A stretch of DNA of 64,000 nt, taken from positions 20,818,501-20,882,500 of the forward strand of contig CATIUR010000001.1 in assembly GCA_949592205.1 (NCBI GenBank), read 5' to 3'. Each line of letters opens with the position of its first letter. Position 1 is the stretch's first letter. The notes beneath the pieces were generated by a model, which saw only the letters and a list, made by a program, of their open reading frames with translations, did not search any database and had not been told where the DNA came from. Shown one piece after another: positions 36,142 through 47,490 of this stretch. This DNA is from Helichrysum umbraculigerum. Its lineage: Eukaryota; Streptophyta; Magnoliopsida; Asterales; Asteraceae. The position numbers and the translations under genes were made by a program.

Positions 36142-37043
36142 GCGACTTTTATAATATAAGAATATATATATAATCAATGACGACAAATAATATATATATA
36201 TTAGAATATATGTATTCAACTAATAAGTATATGTAAATATATACTTGTACGCAACGATTATTTCAACGTAAATATCACCAACAACTAAAATGTTATAAAC
36301 ATCTCAACTTAACGATTAGTCCATATACTTATGTAAAGTATATTTAATTGTGTCTAGGTATTTGAGAGGCACGTTCGGACTACTGTGTATTACTAGCTGA
36401 AGACTTGCAAACCGTGAGTTCACAGCCCCTACCTTTTACTTGTTTTAAATGTTTTTAAAACTAGGGGTGAAAAACATAGAACAATGTGCTGCTATATGCT
36501 ACTTGATTTATATAATTGCTTAACATGCTTTTATACACAACTGTTTAACATGAACACTTTCATACTATGATACTTGAACTGAATATATGAAATGATTTTT
36601 CATAACTACTTTGGGAATTAAGACAAAACAAATCTTGGTACGAACCTAGGTTTACGTGAGGTAGTTGTAGTGCACATAAGTCCCAGTGCTTACAATCTAT
36701 AACCATTAGCTAGGTGACTCTAGCCACTGAGTATACAGATAGTACTATCGATTTGACAACCCTCCCAGGATATAACTCGTTGGTCATTCCAACCACATCG
36801 ACGGCAGTCGTAACGAGGAGTGTATACTTACCATGTTACTGAGGCAACAACAAAACACTAGTCGTGGTTTGGTTATAGTACTAGGTGTCGTACTTTAACT
36901 CTAAAGGTTTAGCTCACCTTAGAGGGATCGTAGTCTATATTTCCCACTAAACAACAAAACAACTACAACTTGATTTGGAAAGGAAATTTCCTGTGCATAC
37001 TTGATTTGGAAGGGGTACTTCCTGTGATACAAGATTAGTGATA

Positions 37044-37640
37044 GGAAATGTTTACTTGATTGTTAAACCTGTATTTCCTACAAACTATTTAAATGGAAAT
37101 GTTTATTGGATTGTTAAACCTGTATTTCCTACACACTATTTATTAGGAAATATTTACTTGATTGTTAAACCTGTATTTCCTACAAACTATTTAAATGGAA
37201 ATGTTTACTTGATTGATAAACCTATATTTCCTGTGATAACTAATTGGATAGGTGTTCCTACATAACAATTTTAGAAATGTTTTCCCTTGAATGGAGAAAC
37301 TTAAATTTCTTACAAAGTATTTAGGAAATGTTTATCATACTTGAATAGACCTGTTATTCCTACTAAACGATTAACTTGTATTAACAACGATTACTAAATT
37401 TCAAACATGTTTTGGAAAAAGGGTATTTTCCTGAAATTATTTATTTGGAACTATACAACTGATAGGAAAGGTTTACTTTGATTAGTTAAACCTTTGTTTC
37501 CTGCAAACTACTTTTTAGGAAATGTTTTTGAATAAACTTGTGTTTCCTACACAACAAACTACTTGTATCAAGAAAGAGGTTTCTTACAAACTAATTAGGA
37601 AATGTTTTCTTTAATTAGAATACTTGTGTTTCCTACTATA
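37044..37640 (+). repeat. 51-bp hairpin repeat array in TE-D 3' LTR
   Basis: Units begin at 37044, 37095, 37146 and 37197, the same period and pairing as the 5' LTR array, followed by diverged units. Confidence 0.8.
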
Positions 37641-38137
37641 CATATAAACATTATGTTTGTGTACATGAATGATTTATACAAAACCTGTGAATTCACTCAA
37701 CATTCAATGTTGACGGTTTACTATGTTTTTCAGGGAATTAGGATCTCAGGTACTGCGCATGCATTAAAGGACGTAAGCTACCCAGACCATTTAGGATGCC
37801 ACTTTTGGGACACTTGGATTTCTTTTGTATTACCAATCACATTGGTTATACTTACGAAATCCCACTTTTATGAACTTGTGTTTATTAAAACTTATGTTGT
37901 TCTACAACACTACTACTTGTACGACTTTATAAGTCGTACCCTTTTGTAATAACTTTAACTATGGCATCTTAAATATATATATATGTTCTGTATGATCATA
38001 TGCTCTGATACAGTGAATGCACTATTGTAACGTCAGCACCCCCGCTGTTTTAACTATTATTAAAAAGCTTCCGCTAATAGTCAAATGCTTCCGCTAAACT
38101 AATAATAAACGAGATTATCGATTTTGGGGGTGTGACA

Positions 38138-38835
38138 ATGCTTCCCGGTGCTAGATTATCATACCAAAACCTTGCTGCCCCACATAGTGTAATGTTGAAG
38201 AATCGACACCAAGCGGGTTCTGGGAGCTTGTACACATCCATAGTTCCCATGAACACCATGAGGTGATCATCGGGGTCTGACATACCGTCGTAAAATTTTA
38301 GATTCGTTGGCACTTTGAGTCCATCCGGCATTTCGTAGTCTCTGATTCGCTTCGTAAAAGGGGACGCCACTAGATCACGTACATCTCTTTGTAACTCGTT
38401 GCATACAAAAGGTCGGTTATAAAAACATGTGTCATTTTCTGAGCCACGGGGCAGTTGGCCCCTTGCTTTCGATGTGCCCATGTCTTTCTGTCCTTCACGG
38501 ATGATGGCACCACAACTTTTCTTGGTTGGCCTGTTACTTGGGGTGCTTCCCCTAGTACCTTCTTTTTCCATTGCTTCCGGTCTTTCTTCAGAGCCGGAGT
38601 GTTCTTGAGTCATCTGTTTTCTTTTGGATGAAAACGCAGAATACATGGAATTGATCTCGGCGAAATTCTGTACTACAAACTCCATTACGGAATCATTAGC
38701 ATCACGTGGTTGTTGATTTCCAACAGCCGGGTTTATGGGAGTATCAGCTCCCAATGAGTTCTCCTTAGGTTCGGAACCATTCGGTACTTCCCCTCGTTTT
38801 TGAGCTAGTGTCATGAGCTGGTGTTCCTCGGCCAT
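38138..38835 (-). pseudogene. TE-C: gag N-terminal fragment of a Tat-like Ty3/gypsy element
   Basis: The ATG at 38833-38835 (MAEEHQLMTLAQ) lies about 45 bases inside the element's leader and starts an open frame to the TE-D junction. A charged, low-complexity N-terminus (EERPEAMEKEGTRGS) precedes the capsid start: SPFTKRIRDYEMPDGLKVP, YDGMSDPDDHLMVF and FNITLCGAARFWYDNL, the usual Tat-type gag sequence. The coding continues at 25016-24677 across TE-D. No lesion besides the insertion was seen in this part, so TE-D may have landed in an intact gag. Confidence 0.9.
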
Positions 38836-38879
38836 TTAGCTAATGCCTACTTTCGTTATGGCTTTTAGTTCGGGTCTCA

Positions 38880-38891
38880 CAGATGGCGCCA
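38880..38891 (-). promoter_or_regulatory. TE-C primer-binding site
   Basis: The minus strand reads TGGCGCCATCTG two bases after the 5' LTR end. TGGCGCC begins the primer sites of many Tat/Athila-type elements; the exact tRNA was not resolved. Confidence 0.65.
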
Positions 38892-38893
38892 AT

Positions 38894-39415
38894 TGATGAT
38901 ACGTTTAACACACGGGATCGGGCCACGAGTGAGGTGCACGGGGCACGGGATCGAGGTGGTTCGTATCACTCAAGAAAGGATGGGTGTTGTATTATTCTCG
39001 GGTGGCAATTCCCGTTTGGTAACACACATCACGTTTTGTAGATGTTGTTTTACGCCACGAATCCGAAATTGGAGCCGAGCATATGTGAGTTTGGAACAGC
39101 GAATAGGGAGTTTGCTGGGTTTATTAAGTAAGAGAGTTGTTTTATGATCCTCCCCTGAAACATCTTGATTGGTCCGTATTTATAGAGCCTGGTTCATGAT
39201 CCTTATGTACTGAGATGAGGAAGATATTCTCATATCTATTCCAAAGATTGTGCTTGCCTCCTGCCGATTTAGTTCTGTCCTGTAGATATGCTTATGTACC
39301 AACCACTCTGATGCCGAAGATATTGTTATGTGCAGAATGTTTTGGTCATGCAAGAATGAGTCCAACATTCACCACTTTGCATGGGGTCATAGATAAGATT
39401 TGACATATTTTGTCA
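38894..39415 (-). repeat. TE-C 5' LTR (about 522 bp)
   Basis: In element orientation it starts TGACAAAATATGTC and ends ACGTATCATCA, directly before the primer-binding site. A TATA-like CTATAAATAC lies on the minus strand near 39174-39185. The partner LTR is missing, so the outer boundary rests on the TG/CA pair only. Confidence 0.65.
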
Positions 39416-40037
39416 TGGAAAGAGTTTATATTAGTATTTTATATGGTTTGATTTAATATTCATATATAAATTAGATACCTTATTAGTAAACTCAATATCC
39501 CTCACTCTTGTACCTTTTAAGCATTGATGTGTTCACGAGAACATTGTACGTCAGCATAAGTAAATGCCAGATATAGGTACATACAGATTTAGTGATTTAC
39601 AAATCAAATGGAACCTCGATAATTTACCAAATAAACAAACAAAGTCAGCTTGCTATGGGAGACGACAAATCAAACGTGATTCTTTTTGTATATTAGTTAC
39701 TACTCCGTATTAAACAGCCGGTGGTATTATCTAATTAAACCTTAATGTTAAATAAACTAACAAATACAATGGTCGTGACGGTGGTCAAAGAGAGTACGTG
39801 ATGAGTGTGTTGGATCGAGATTCAAGAATGTTGTTAATTGGTTTTCATTATTTAATTATGAATCATAAACTATATTCCGTTACAAATTTTGTTTACACGA
39901 TATATGATGTGACCAAACATCATAGGATTGAATAGATCGAGATAAAGATGAGACACAATAAATAATTAATTTTATCCTCATGGAGTCATGGGTGTGTGTT
40001 AGTCACCATTTTTAGGAGTTGCAGAGGATTAAAATTG
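39416..40037. other. AT-rich interval, no gene seen
   Basis: Likely host intergenic sequence right of TE-C. No coding or repeat structure was recognised. Confidence 0.5.
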
Positions 40038-40039
40038 TA

Positions 40040-40289
40040 CTCTGTCCGTCCCGATTGTATTGTTCAGTATTCTTTTTTGGGATGTCCCAATTTTATTGTC
40101 CACTTCCATAAATAGATAAGAATAATGAGATAAAGTTCATTTATGCCCATCATTTATATATGTAAGACAAAAAGGTAGGTAAAAGGTAAAGGGTAAAACT
40201 GTCTTCTTATTCAAAAGTAAGAGAGAACGTGATATTTTCTTAAACTGCGTGTTTTTTGTCTGGGGACAATAAAATTGGGACGGAGAGAG
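40040..40289. mobile_element. Stowaway-type MITE, 250 bp
   Basis: Termini CTCTGTCCGTCCC and GGGACGGAGAGAG are inverted repeats flanked by TA (40038-40039 and 40290-40291), the hallmark of Tc1/Mariner-derived Stowaway MITEs. Confidence 0.88.
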
Positions 40290-40668
40290 TACTTTTTATA
40301 AGTCGAAGCTCTTATAAAATATTTAATTTTGTTTGACAAACAAAAAAAAAAAGTATTATTGTAAAATTAATCATTTAGAAATTAGAATCCCTTAAAATAA
40401 GTTTTTTTATAAGCTTATATAATTCGCTACGGGATTCACTAACTCGAGCCATAAGATTCAGCCACCAACTATAACTTTAGTCAAAAAGCACCTCTCTCGC
40501 TACTATTAATCATTGCCAAACATATTCGATGTATTTCGACCTGAGAACATATAAAACCACAATAAAATAGATTAATTCTATATATCTTATCTTAAATTAT
40601 ATATAAAAAACATAGAATGATGTCATCAAAATTTCAATTAACTAATTAAATTCTTTAATTATATCCAA

Positions 40669-40695
40669 CTAGTTTATAACCCGCGAATTCGCGGG
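40669..40695 (-). mobile_element. Helitron-type 3' terminus
   Basis: On the minus strand a perfect 16-bp palindrome CCCGCGAATTCGCGGG (40680-40695) is followed after seven bases by CTAG and then T. This matches the Helitron 3' end (hairpin, then CTRR, inserted before T). The element would extend to the right and could include the exon fragments at 42546-44630. A 5' TC end was not found, possibly because TE-E interrupts it. Confidence 0.5.
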
Positions 40696-42545
40696 CTAGT
40701 CCATAATTTTCATTCAATACTTTATAACTTCACCAAATTATTGTTGTACTTGGCATTGTAGTGTAAATCAAAGTTTGAAAATTTATTTAATATCCAAATT
40801 TTTTTTATATTTTTTGCATATTACAAAATATTCAAGTATGATGAATGTATGACAATTCTAAAGTTTAATGTTATGTACTATTTATATATTGGAATTATGT
40901 AATATTGTGAATTATTTGAAAAATGTATGAGGTTTACTTTGAGATGACTAATGATCATGTTGAAGAAATGATTGTTTTAACATGTTAACATAAGGTTAAT
41001 GTAATGTTGTAATGTTTGTGATGAGATACGTGTAAAACGGGTACATATGACCAAGATAAAATATCACCCAAATCGATTTATTTAATAAGTATTGGGTCAA
41101 AATTGTCACATGTAAAAAAATGAATCAAGATTAAGTTTCTGATTAGTTGTTAGTTTGTGTTGAATGTTTTGTACAACTTGTATGATAATTGTGTCGTCTA
41201 CCGGTGTACAGAGAATATTTGGTGGAGTACAAATCATTCCCTTTAAAAAATAATAAAACTAAAAATTGATGTAACATGAATCAATATTCATTACAGTAAA
41301 AGGAGATCACCTATCAAATTTGAGTCTTTTTAACCCTGTGTTAAGTAGCAGACTAATAGTGATTTACACTAAAACAACATAATCCATGCATACATGTTTG
41401 GATGATAAAAAAAGAAATGTGATCAAGGTGCAAAACACGTATTTCATAAATTAAATAATAATAAATTTTAGTTTCAAAACCAAGTTTCAATAAATAACTT
41501 GATTATTTGTACCATTGAGCCTCATAATGCATCATCGATAGAAGTAGAAGTAGTAACGGAAACAACTTTGTATTCTTCAAGTATCTTCATTTGTCATTCA
41601 TCATGTTCTCTCTCACATACACTAATACCCAAAATAATATGAATCACTGTACTTGTAATCCCAAAAAAACACAAGTGGTGCAAGTGATTTCTACTTTATT
41701 CCTACGTGTATAGCAAGCAAGACACCTGCTAATGCGAATACCCACGTGCCAAATTCACTGCAAATATCCACATTATTTGATGAGGTTAGTCACAAAGGCA
41801 CAAACACCCGCTAATGCGAATACCACTGCAAATATCCACATTATTTGATGAGGTTAATCACAAAGCCACAAACAATACTTTTAATACAAACTAAAACCCT
41901 TGAGTTTATTATTATAGCGCTTATCACATAGAACCCCTAATGAATTCACCTTCTTTTAATGTGTTCTAAAAAGGATACGCACATACTAAAATAACATGGA
42001 TCAAGCATGTAAAACATGTGAAGTTGAACTGACTGATAGATTGAGAAGCATCACATTACATACATAGCAGCATCATAGGCTTGCCTCTGGCTATAATGAT
42101 TGGAAGAGAATGTCATGATCATTCACTACTTGAGTCAGTAGAAGGTGATGTGGTAATTTTCTTATGGTCAGTTGAAATCTAAAGAGGGGAGTTTATACCC
42201 CTTATGAAACATATAACTATGGACGATCAGTTAAAAATGACAGTAGTAAAATAAGTTAAAAAGTACCGGAACAATTTAGTACCATCAATATTAAAATAAA
42301 AAATGAGTATGTGATCTACTCACTAAAAGTCTCTCTTCATTAGGATACCCATATGATTAATAGTGATAGATAATATTGCTATTGATTTTGTAAACCTATT
42401 TTAAAGGGTAATAAAACTAAGTAGATTTAAATCTATAGCTGTGTATAACAAAGAGCTGTCCAACAGTTTATTTAAATCCATATACCACATACGCATAGTA
42501 TGGTTTTTAAGTGATTATCTTGTTTAAAAATAAAATAATGCTTAC
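40696..42545. other. AT-rich interval, possible interior of a Helitron-like element
   Basis: No reading frame was supported except a possible minus-strand terminal exon at about 42119-42178 (a TTTAG acceptor, 19 codons, then TGA). A diverged direct repeat lies at 41722-41873. Confidence 0.4.
41722..41873. repeat. Imperfect direct repeat of about 70-80 bp
   Basis: Two copies share CTGCTAATGCGAATACC-type and CTGCAAATATCCACATTA segments. The first has about 13 extra bases in the middle. Confidence 0.75.
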
Positions 42546-42664
42546 CCATATCAGGGTTGTTGCAAAGGACGACCAAGAACTGGCCTGGCAATAGCTCTGA
42601 CCGTGACTTGATAACTGTTGCTAGTTCGCGTTTCAGCGTTCTAGTCAGGTTGTAAGTATATGAC
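42546..42664 (-). pseudogene. Isolated captured exon, unidentified gene
   Basis: The exon is bounded by a TTTCAG acceptor (42665-42666) and a GTAAGC donor (42545-42544). It is open in one phase for 39 codons with ordinary protein composition (YTYNLTRTLKRELATVIKSR, LLPGQFLVVLCNNPDM). I do not recognise the family. No neighbouring exon of the same gene was identified, so a captured fragment is likelier than an intact gene. Confidence 0.5.
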
Positions 42665-43689
42665 CTGAAATGTGTTTGAATGATTGAAGTATATTGGAAC
42701 ATGAGAAACTGAAATCATAATGATATCCAAATGACATTGAACATCTTGAGAAATTATAAGGTGCAGCATTGTTCTTACATTGCTGGATAGAGGATCCAAC
42801 AATATTTTTCATTTGGAGTTGCTATTACCCTAAAATTTGGGTAATTTTTAAGAAGTGGCTTTAACGTCTTACATACAAAAATAAAGTAAAGATGGAAAAT
42901 GGGCAGATCAGTGCGGCTAGAGCCTTCAATGATACGCACTCAAATGCTAAAAAATGCATTTCGAATCGATATGGTAACAGCACAAAATGGGTAAGGTCTG
43001 TTTACCACCCATGTAGTGCTTTTAGTTGTCCATTTTTTAAGAAAGTCATTGATAAATAAATCTTCCAAAATATGATTACGGTATAGTAGCTATTACCTAT
43101 ATTATAACATGAACTTTTCCATTACATGGATTTAAAAACCGACATCGCATCATCACATTTAGGAAACTTATCGACAATTTGACCTATTTTTCTTTACGAA
43201 AGACAAAAGATGATTAATGTTACCATTTGACCTGTAATAACAATCTAGTGTATAGCATTCTATGTCACATTCAGTTTCTATCGACTATTATAACAACCTC
43301 CATGTAACTTTTCTATAATTTAGTAAAATTTGGAACCATTTCCATCTATTGACACCATCTCGGTCTTTCAAACATTTTATCGAATACCTTGCAGACATTG
43401 TGTATTATATGGTTATAACTACTTTTCTTCAAACATCATTATAAAAATACTAAACTTGAATACCATTAGGGTATGCCCAATTGCCATATCATTTTGTAGT
43501 GTACAAAAGTACAACTAAAAACTATTTTAGTTAGAAATCTCATAGAGAAAATTCAAACACCAGTAGCTATATTGTGAGAGTAGTTAGCGTTTGAACAAAT
43601 GGTGAGATTGTATTCTTTAGAACATAGAAAAAGGATCATGAATATTTAGAGTTTGAACATATATGCCAATTTAGGAATACAATACTCAC

Positions 43690-43782
43690 AACAGCGACAA
43701 TTCCATCATATGAACTCAGTTCTCGGTTTGTCATAGAAGCCATAGCCTCATAAGCATGACCAGTCCTTTCCGTAACAATAAC
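43690..43782 (-). pseudogene. Isolated exon resembling ceramide kinase (lipid kinase fold)
   Basis: A 31-codon exon with CTATAG acceptor and GTGAGT donor. VIVTERTGHAYEAMASM and SYDGIVAV match the segment just before the GGDG nucleotide-binding loop of plant ceramide kinases and related sphingoid/diacylglycerol kinases. The GGDG exon itself was not found downstream. It lies between two exons of apparently different genes on the same strand, which argues for capture by a transposon. Confidence 0.6.
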
Positions 43783-44516
43783 CTATAGAAAACAATTCAT
43801 CAAAAACGAAAAAAGGTCGATATTTTATCAAGATAATTCATTTTCAATACCACGGCATACGAGATACATCAGGAGATACATAAACACAGCAAGGGGTTTT
43901 TTTTTTGTCATAAGATGAGCATAAACCATGAATGTACTTCGTAAAATGTGATTTAGAAGGTTCATAGTATATAAAAGTATATACATGTAAGTCAAAATTG
44001 AAAGTACATATATACAATTATGCATACATAAGGACTACCACACAATGTTGCTTTATTTAGCATGATGCAATTACCTGCGTTCTTTTACTAATGATAGATA
44101 ATTTAAAAAATACACATAGAAGTTGTCTAGGTAATCCCAAAGTGACCATTTTAAAAGTTAGTACAGAGGAATCAAGCTAATTCATTTTCAATACCACAAC
44201 ATACGAAATACATCAGGAGATACATAAACACAGCAAACAAAAGTAATATCCCAATAAACACACATAAAAAACTTTCACCTTAAAATAATTAAAATTGACA
44301 TAACAACAGATGGTTACGCGAGGTAACAGATATTTATATTTCTACATGTGTAATTTCCTGTAGGTTGCAACAAAATCCATTCAAAGTTGTTATGTTTATA
44401 TCCTTGGTCTGGTGGCGGACAATTCTAAACTGGTGATGGGAATGACACACAGCAAACTATTGGTTATTATAGGAATGCAATGTCAACTAATGTGTATGAA
44501 TAAATTATCAACGCAC

Positions 44517-44630
44517 CTCGAACTCCCTGCCTTTTTTCATAATCTCTTTGAAAGCATTTGGATCACGAGCTTTGATGATATTCCAGAGAATTCCACCACC
44601 CAATTTATAACGTCTTCCATCTGCAGTTTT
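44517..44630 (-). pseudogene. Isolated exon resembling a PHAX RNA-export adaptor domain
   Basis: A 38-codon exon with GATTAG acceptor and GTGCGT donor encodes KTADGRRYKLGGGILWNIIK and AFKEIMKKGREFE. This resembles the RNA-binding domain of plant PHAX-type snRNA export adaptors (DGRRR.PGG motif). No other PHAX exon was found nearby. The identification is from recall of the family motif. Confidence 0.5.
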
Positions 44631-45267
44631 CTAATCACCACAAGCCTAAATTGCATCCACCTGTTACCATTTCATTATCATTAAGCAATCTGAGATACAA
44701 GAGCAAAATAAGCAAGCACTGAACAATCACATAGACACTTTTATTCTAAAGAACCAACATATTAGAGCCATTTAGACACCATACCAACACACAAGAAAAA
44801 TGATAAACCCTAGTACTGACGAATCAGAATTTTCCTATCGTTTGTCTTAGAAGGTGAAATGTTTTTCATGTTATTCATAGCAGATTGTCTAAGCCCTTTG
44901 ACTTATAAGGGGATCATGCTGATAGCAAAAACAGGGTACTAATGCCACGTATGATTATTCATTTAAACTCCTTCACTAAAGAATGGCACCACAAACACAA
45001 AAACAACTATTATTATCAATTACAATCCCTAGAAGTACACCTATTACAGCATTCAAAATCAATTAAATATATAATTTTCGAACAGAGAATAACACTATCT
45101 TTCACCATATAATACAAATATCACGTGTACATAGATTATTAGTCAATATCTACTAAAATCATTAGAATAAAGAGAAAACACCTATATATACAAATATCAT
45201 CCACATAGCATATAACAATGACAACATCAGGAAACAAGATGCTACCTTTTTTGATTAATTTGGTAGG
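44631..45267. other. Non-coding interval up to the TE-E insertion
   Basis: Nothing recognisable. It probably belongs to the same captured or intronic sequence interrupted by TE-E. Confidence 0.4.
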
Positions 45268-45272
45268 CTCAG

Positions 45273-47470
45273 TATAACACCCCTCATTTCACTAACCATT
45301 ATAATAATGTTGTTTGATTCGGAAGCGTAGGTCTTAATATATTAATGTACATTACATCAAAAGTACAGCAACTTTTTCAAACTTTCAAAACTTTATACAT
45401 AACAGTTTAATGTTCTTTAAATCAAAATACTACAAACGAGGTGTTATATAATCACAAACACTACTGATTTAATCAAATCAGATATCAGAGTCTACGCATG
45501 TTCTTCAAACATTCCATCCAGGTCAACAGCTTCTTGCTCAATCAAGTATCTAATCATAACCTGCAAGAAGTATTTAAAGTGGTGGGATTAGCACAACTGC
45601 TAAGTGAGTAAATCAACAAACAACAGACTGACTTAGCATAACACACTTGTGTACAACAAATAATTATATGCACACAACTCATCCGTTTATCACTTATCAC
45701 ATCACAATCACTTATCACCATAGAGGACCGGTGGTTCTTGAGTATCATCCTCAAAGAACACTTTCAAACCAACTGCAGGCCCATACAGAGGTTTAACCGA
45801 CTACTTGGTGCTATTACTCATACAACACAGGCTACGACAATAAAACTTGTACTAAGACCCTGTGTTATCCAACCAATAGCAATCCAAGCCCAGCCCCATG
45901 CCTGGCCTCCATATCACTTATCACATAATCACAAAACACTAATCATCAATGCACTATGGCCATATATCACATGATCACTTATCGACACACTCACCAGGTC
46001 ATCATATCAGGTCAACAATCTATTCACAGTATTATTACTAATAAACCATAACAATCATGGCAATCAAAGCAATAGTAATAATAAAATCTCCTGTTGTAAC
46101 AAACCTGTTACAACTAAATCAAACTGAGGGTTATCGATCCACTCACCGTTACCTCAGTCGTCCACTCAGTAGTCTAATGTCACTGAGTCTCTTGCTTATC
46201 TGAAATCACCACAAGTATCACAAGTCAGTAACTTATCAATCAACAATAAACTTATTATAATAATTAACATATGTTATAATCATATAACATATCACATCGT
46301 CTCAATTCACAATATATATCATATCACTTATATCGCCACTTTATATGTTAAGTCTTTAGCAAGACTTATCTATTCACATTATGTATATCATCACAATTAT
46401 CATCATGATCTATGTAAGATTAGTCCACTATTACAATCACTGGTATCATATTAATTTCATTATATCATCCACATCACAATTCTAGCATTACCAATCTCAT
46501 TATGTCACTAAATGAATATTAATCATGTTAGATCACAATACTAGTTTAGATTAACTTGATTCATGACTAACATCATTTTTTCCACTTATTATCACTGATT
46601 TAGTATTCACAAAGCCTTTATATATATAACTAATGTACCAATAAAGCAGCAACCAAAACTGTTCTGACCCAGACCTAAATTGCGGCGCAACTAGTACCCA
46701 TCGCGGCGCAACTAGCCTAACATCGCGTCGCAACCCTTCCAGATCTCATCGCGATCTATACCTACATCGCGTCGCAAATGGTCGCGTCGCGACCTGGTGT
46801 TTTCCAGCAGCCCCTGCGACCAGTTCCATCAGCACCCAAATTCGTTTTCTAACACACTCAATCCAATTACTTCAGCTTCTAATCGATCATATACTGTAAA
46901 TAACACTTTCTAACAACTAATATCATCACATATCATCATATCAATCATCAATTTCATATATATTCACTAACCCTAATAATTGAATCAAGTTTACTAATAA
47001 ACCATATGAACACTTACACTTTGATTGTATACAAGATGGAGATAGTGATGATAATCTGATGATGATGATGTATCATGAATTCAAACACAAGATCACTCTT
47101 TTCTTTTTAATCTCTTGGATTATGGTTTTTCAATGAAATCTCAATAAATGAGATAGTTTAAACACAAGGGAAATAATAGAAATTTTAGGTCGGCTCACTT
47201 TAACCGACTTCAATTATACGGGTATAATTTAATACCCCTTCTCAACCTATTGTCTGGAACCCGAAAACCACTTGCGAGTCCAAACCTTTTATTGTTCCGT
47301 CAACTATATTAATTTAAAATAATTAATATTTCACTACCCACAATAAGTCCTGAAACTTATTTTCTAATTATTATCAAATAACCAAATATAATAATTTTCT
47401 AACACACAACAATTAATAAAATGTCGGGAAATTACTATAAACTTCTAGGCCCAAATTTACGGATGTTACA
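45273..47470 (-). repeat. TE-E 3' LTR (2198 bp)
   Basis: In element orientation it runs from TGTAACATCC to GTGTTATA. It contains a CpG-rich unit array at 46681-46795 that has lost part of the pairing seen in the 5' LTR. Confidence 0.93.
46681..46795. repeat. Degraded CpG palindrome array in TE-E 3' LTR
   Basis: The first palindrome has lost its centre (TCAT replaces GCGT) and the second is truncated by an internal deletion of about ten bases. The third (GGTCGCGTCGCGACC) is intact. Confidence 0.8.
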
Positions 47471-47490
47471 AATCTCTCCCCCTTAAAGAG
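47471..47490 (-). promoter_or_regulatory. TE-E polypurine tract
   Basis: The minus strand has TTAAGGGGGAGAGATT directly before the 3' LTR. Confidence 0.75.

Larger units (their letters stand above)
33912..38137 (+). repeat. TE-D 3' LTR (4226 bp)
   Basis: Nearly identical to 25022-29296. It carries its own tRNA-like unit, TGGGCY array, (TA)n tracts and 51-bp repeat array at matching offsets. Confidence 0.95.

Noticed and set aside
42119..42178. Possible terminal exon (19 codons then TGA) on the minus strand
   Set aside because: Phase does not fit the nearest upstream exon and the peptide is low in information; mentioned only within the interval note.
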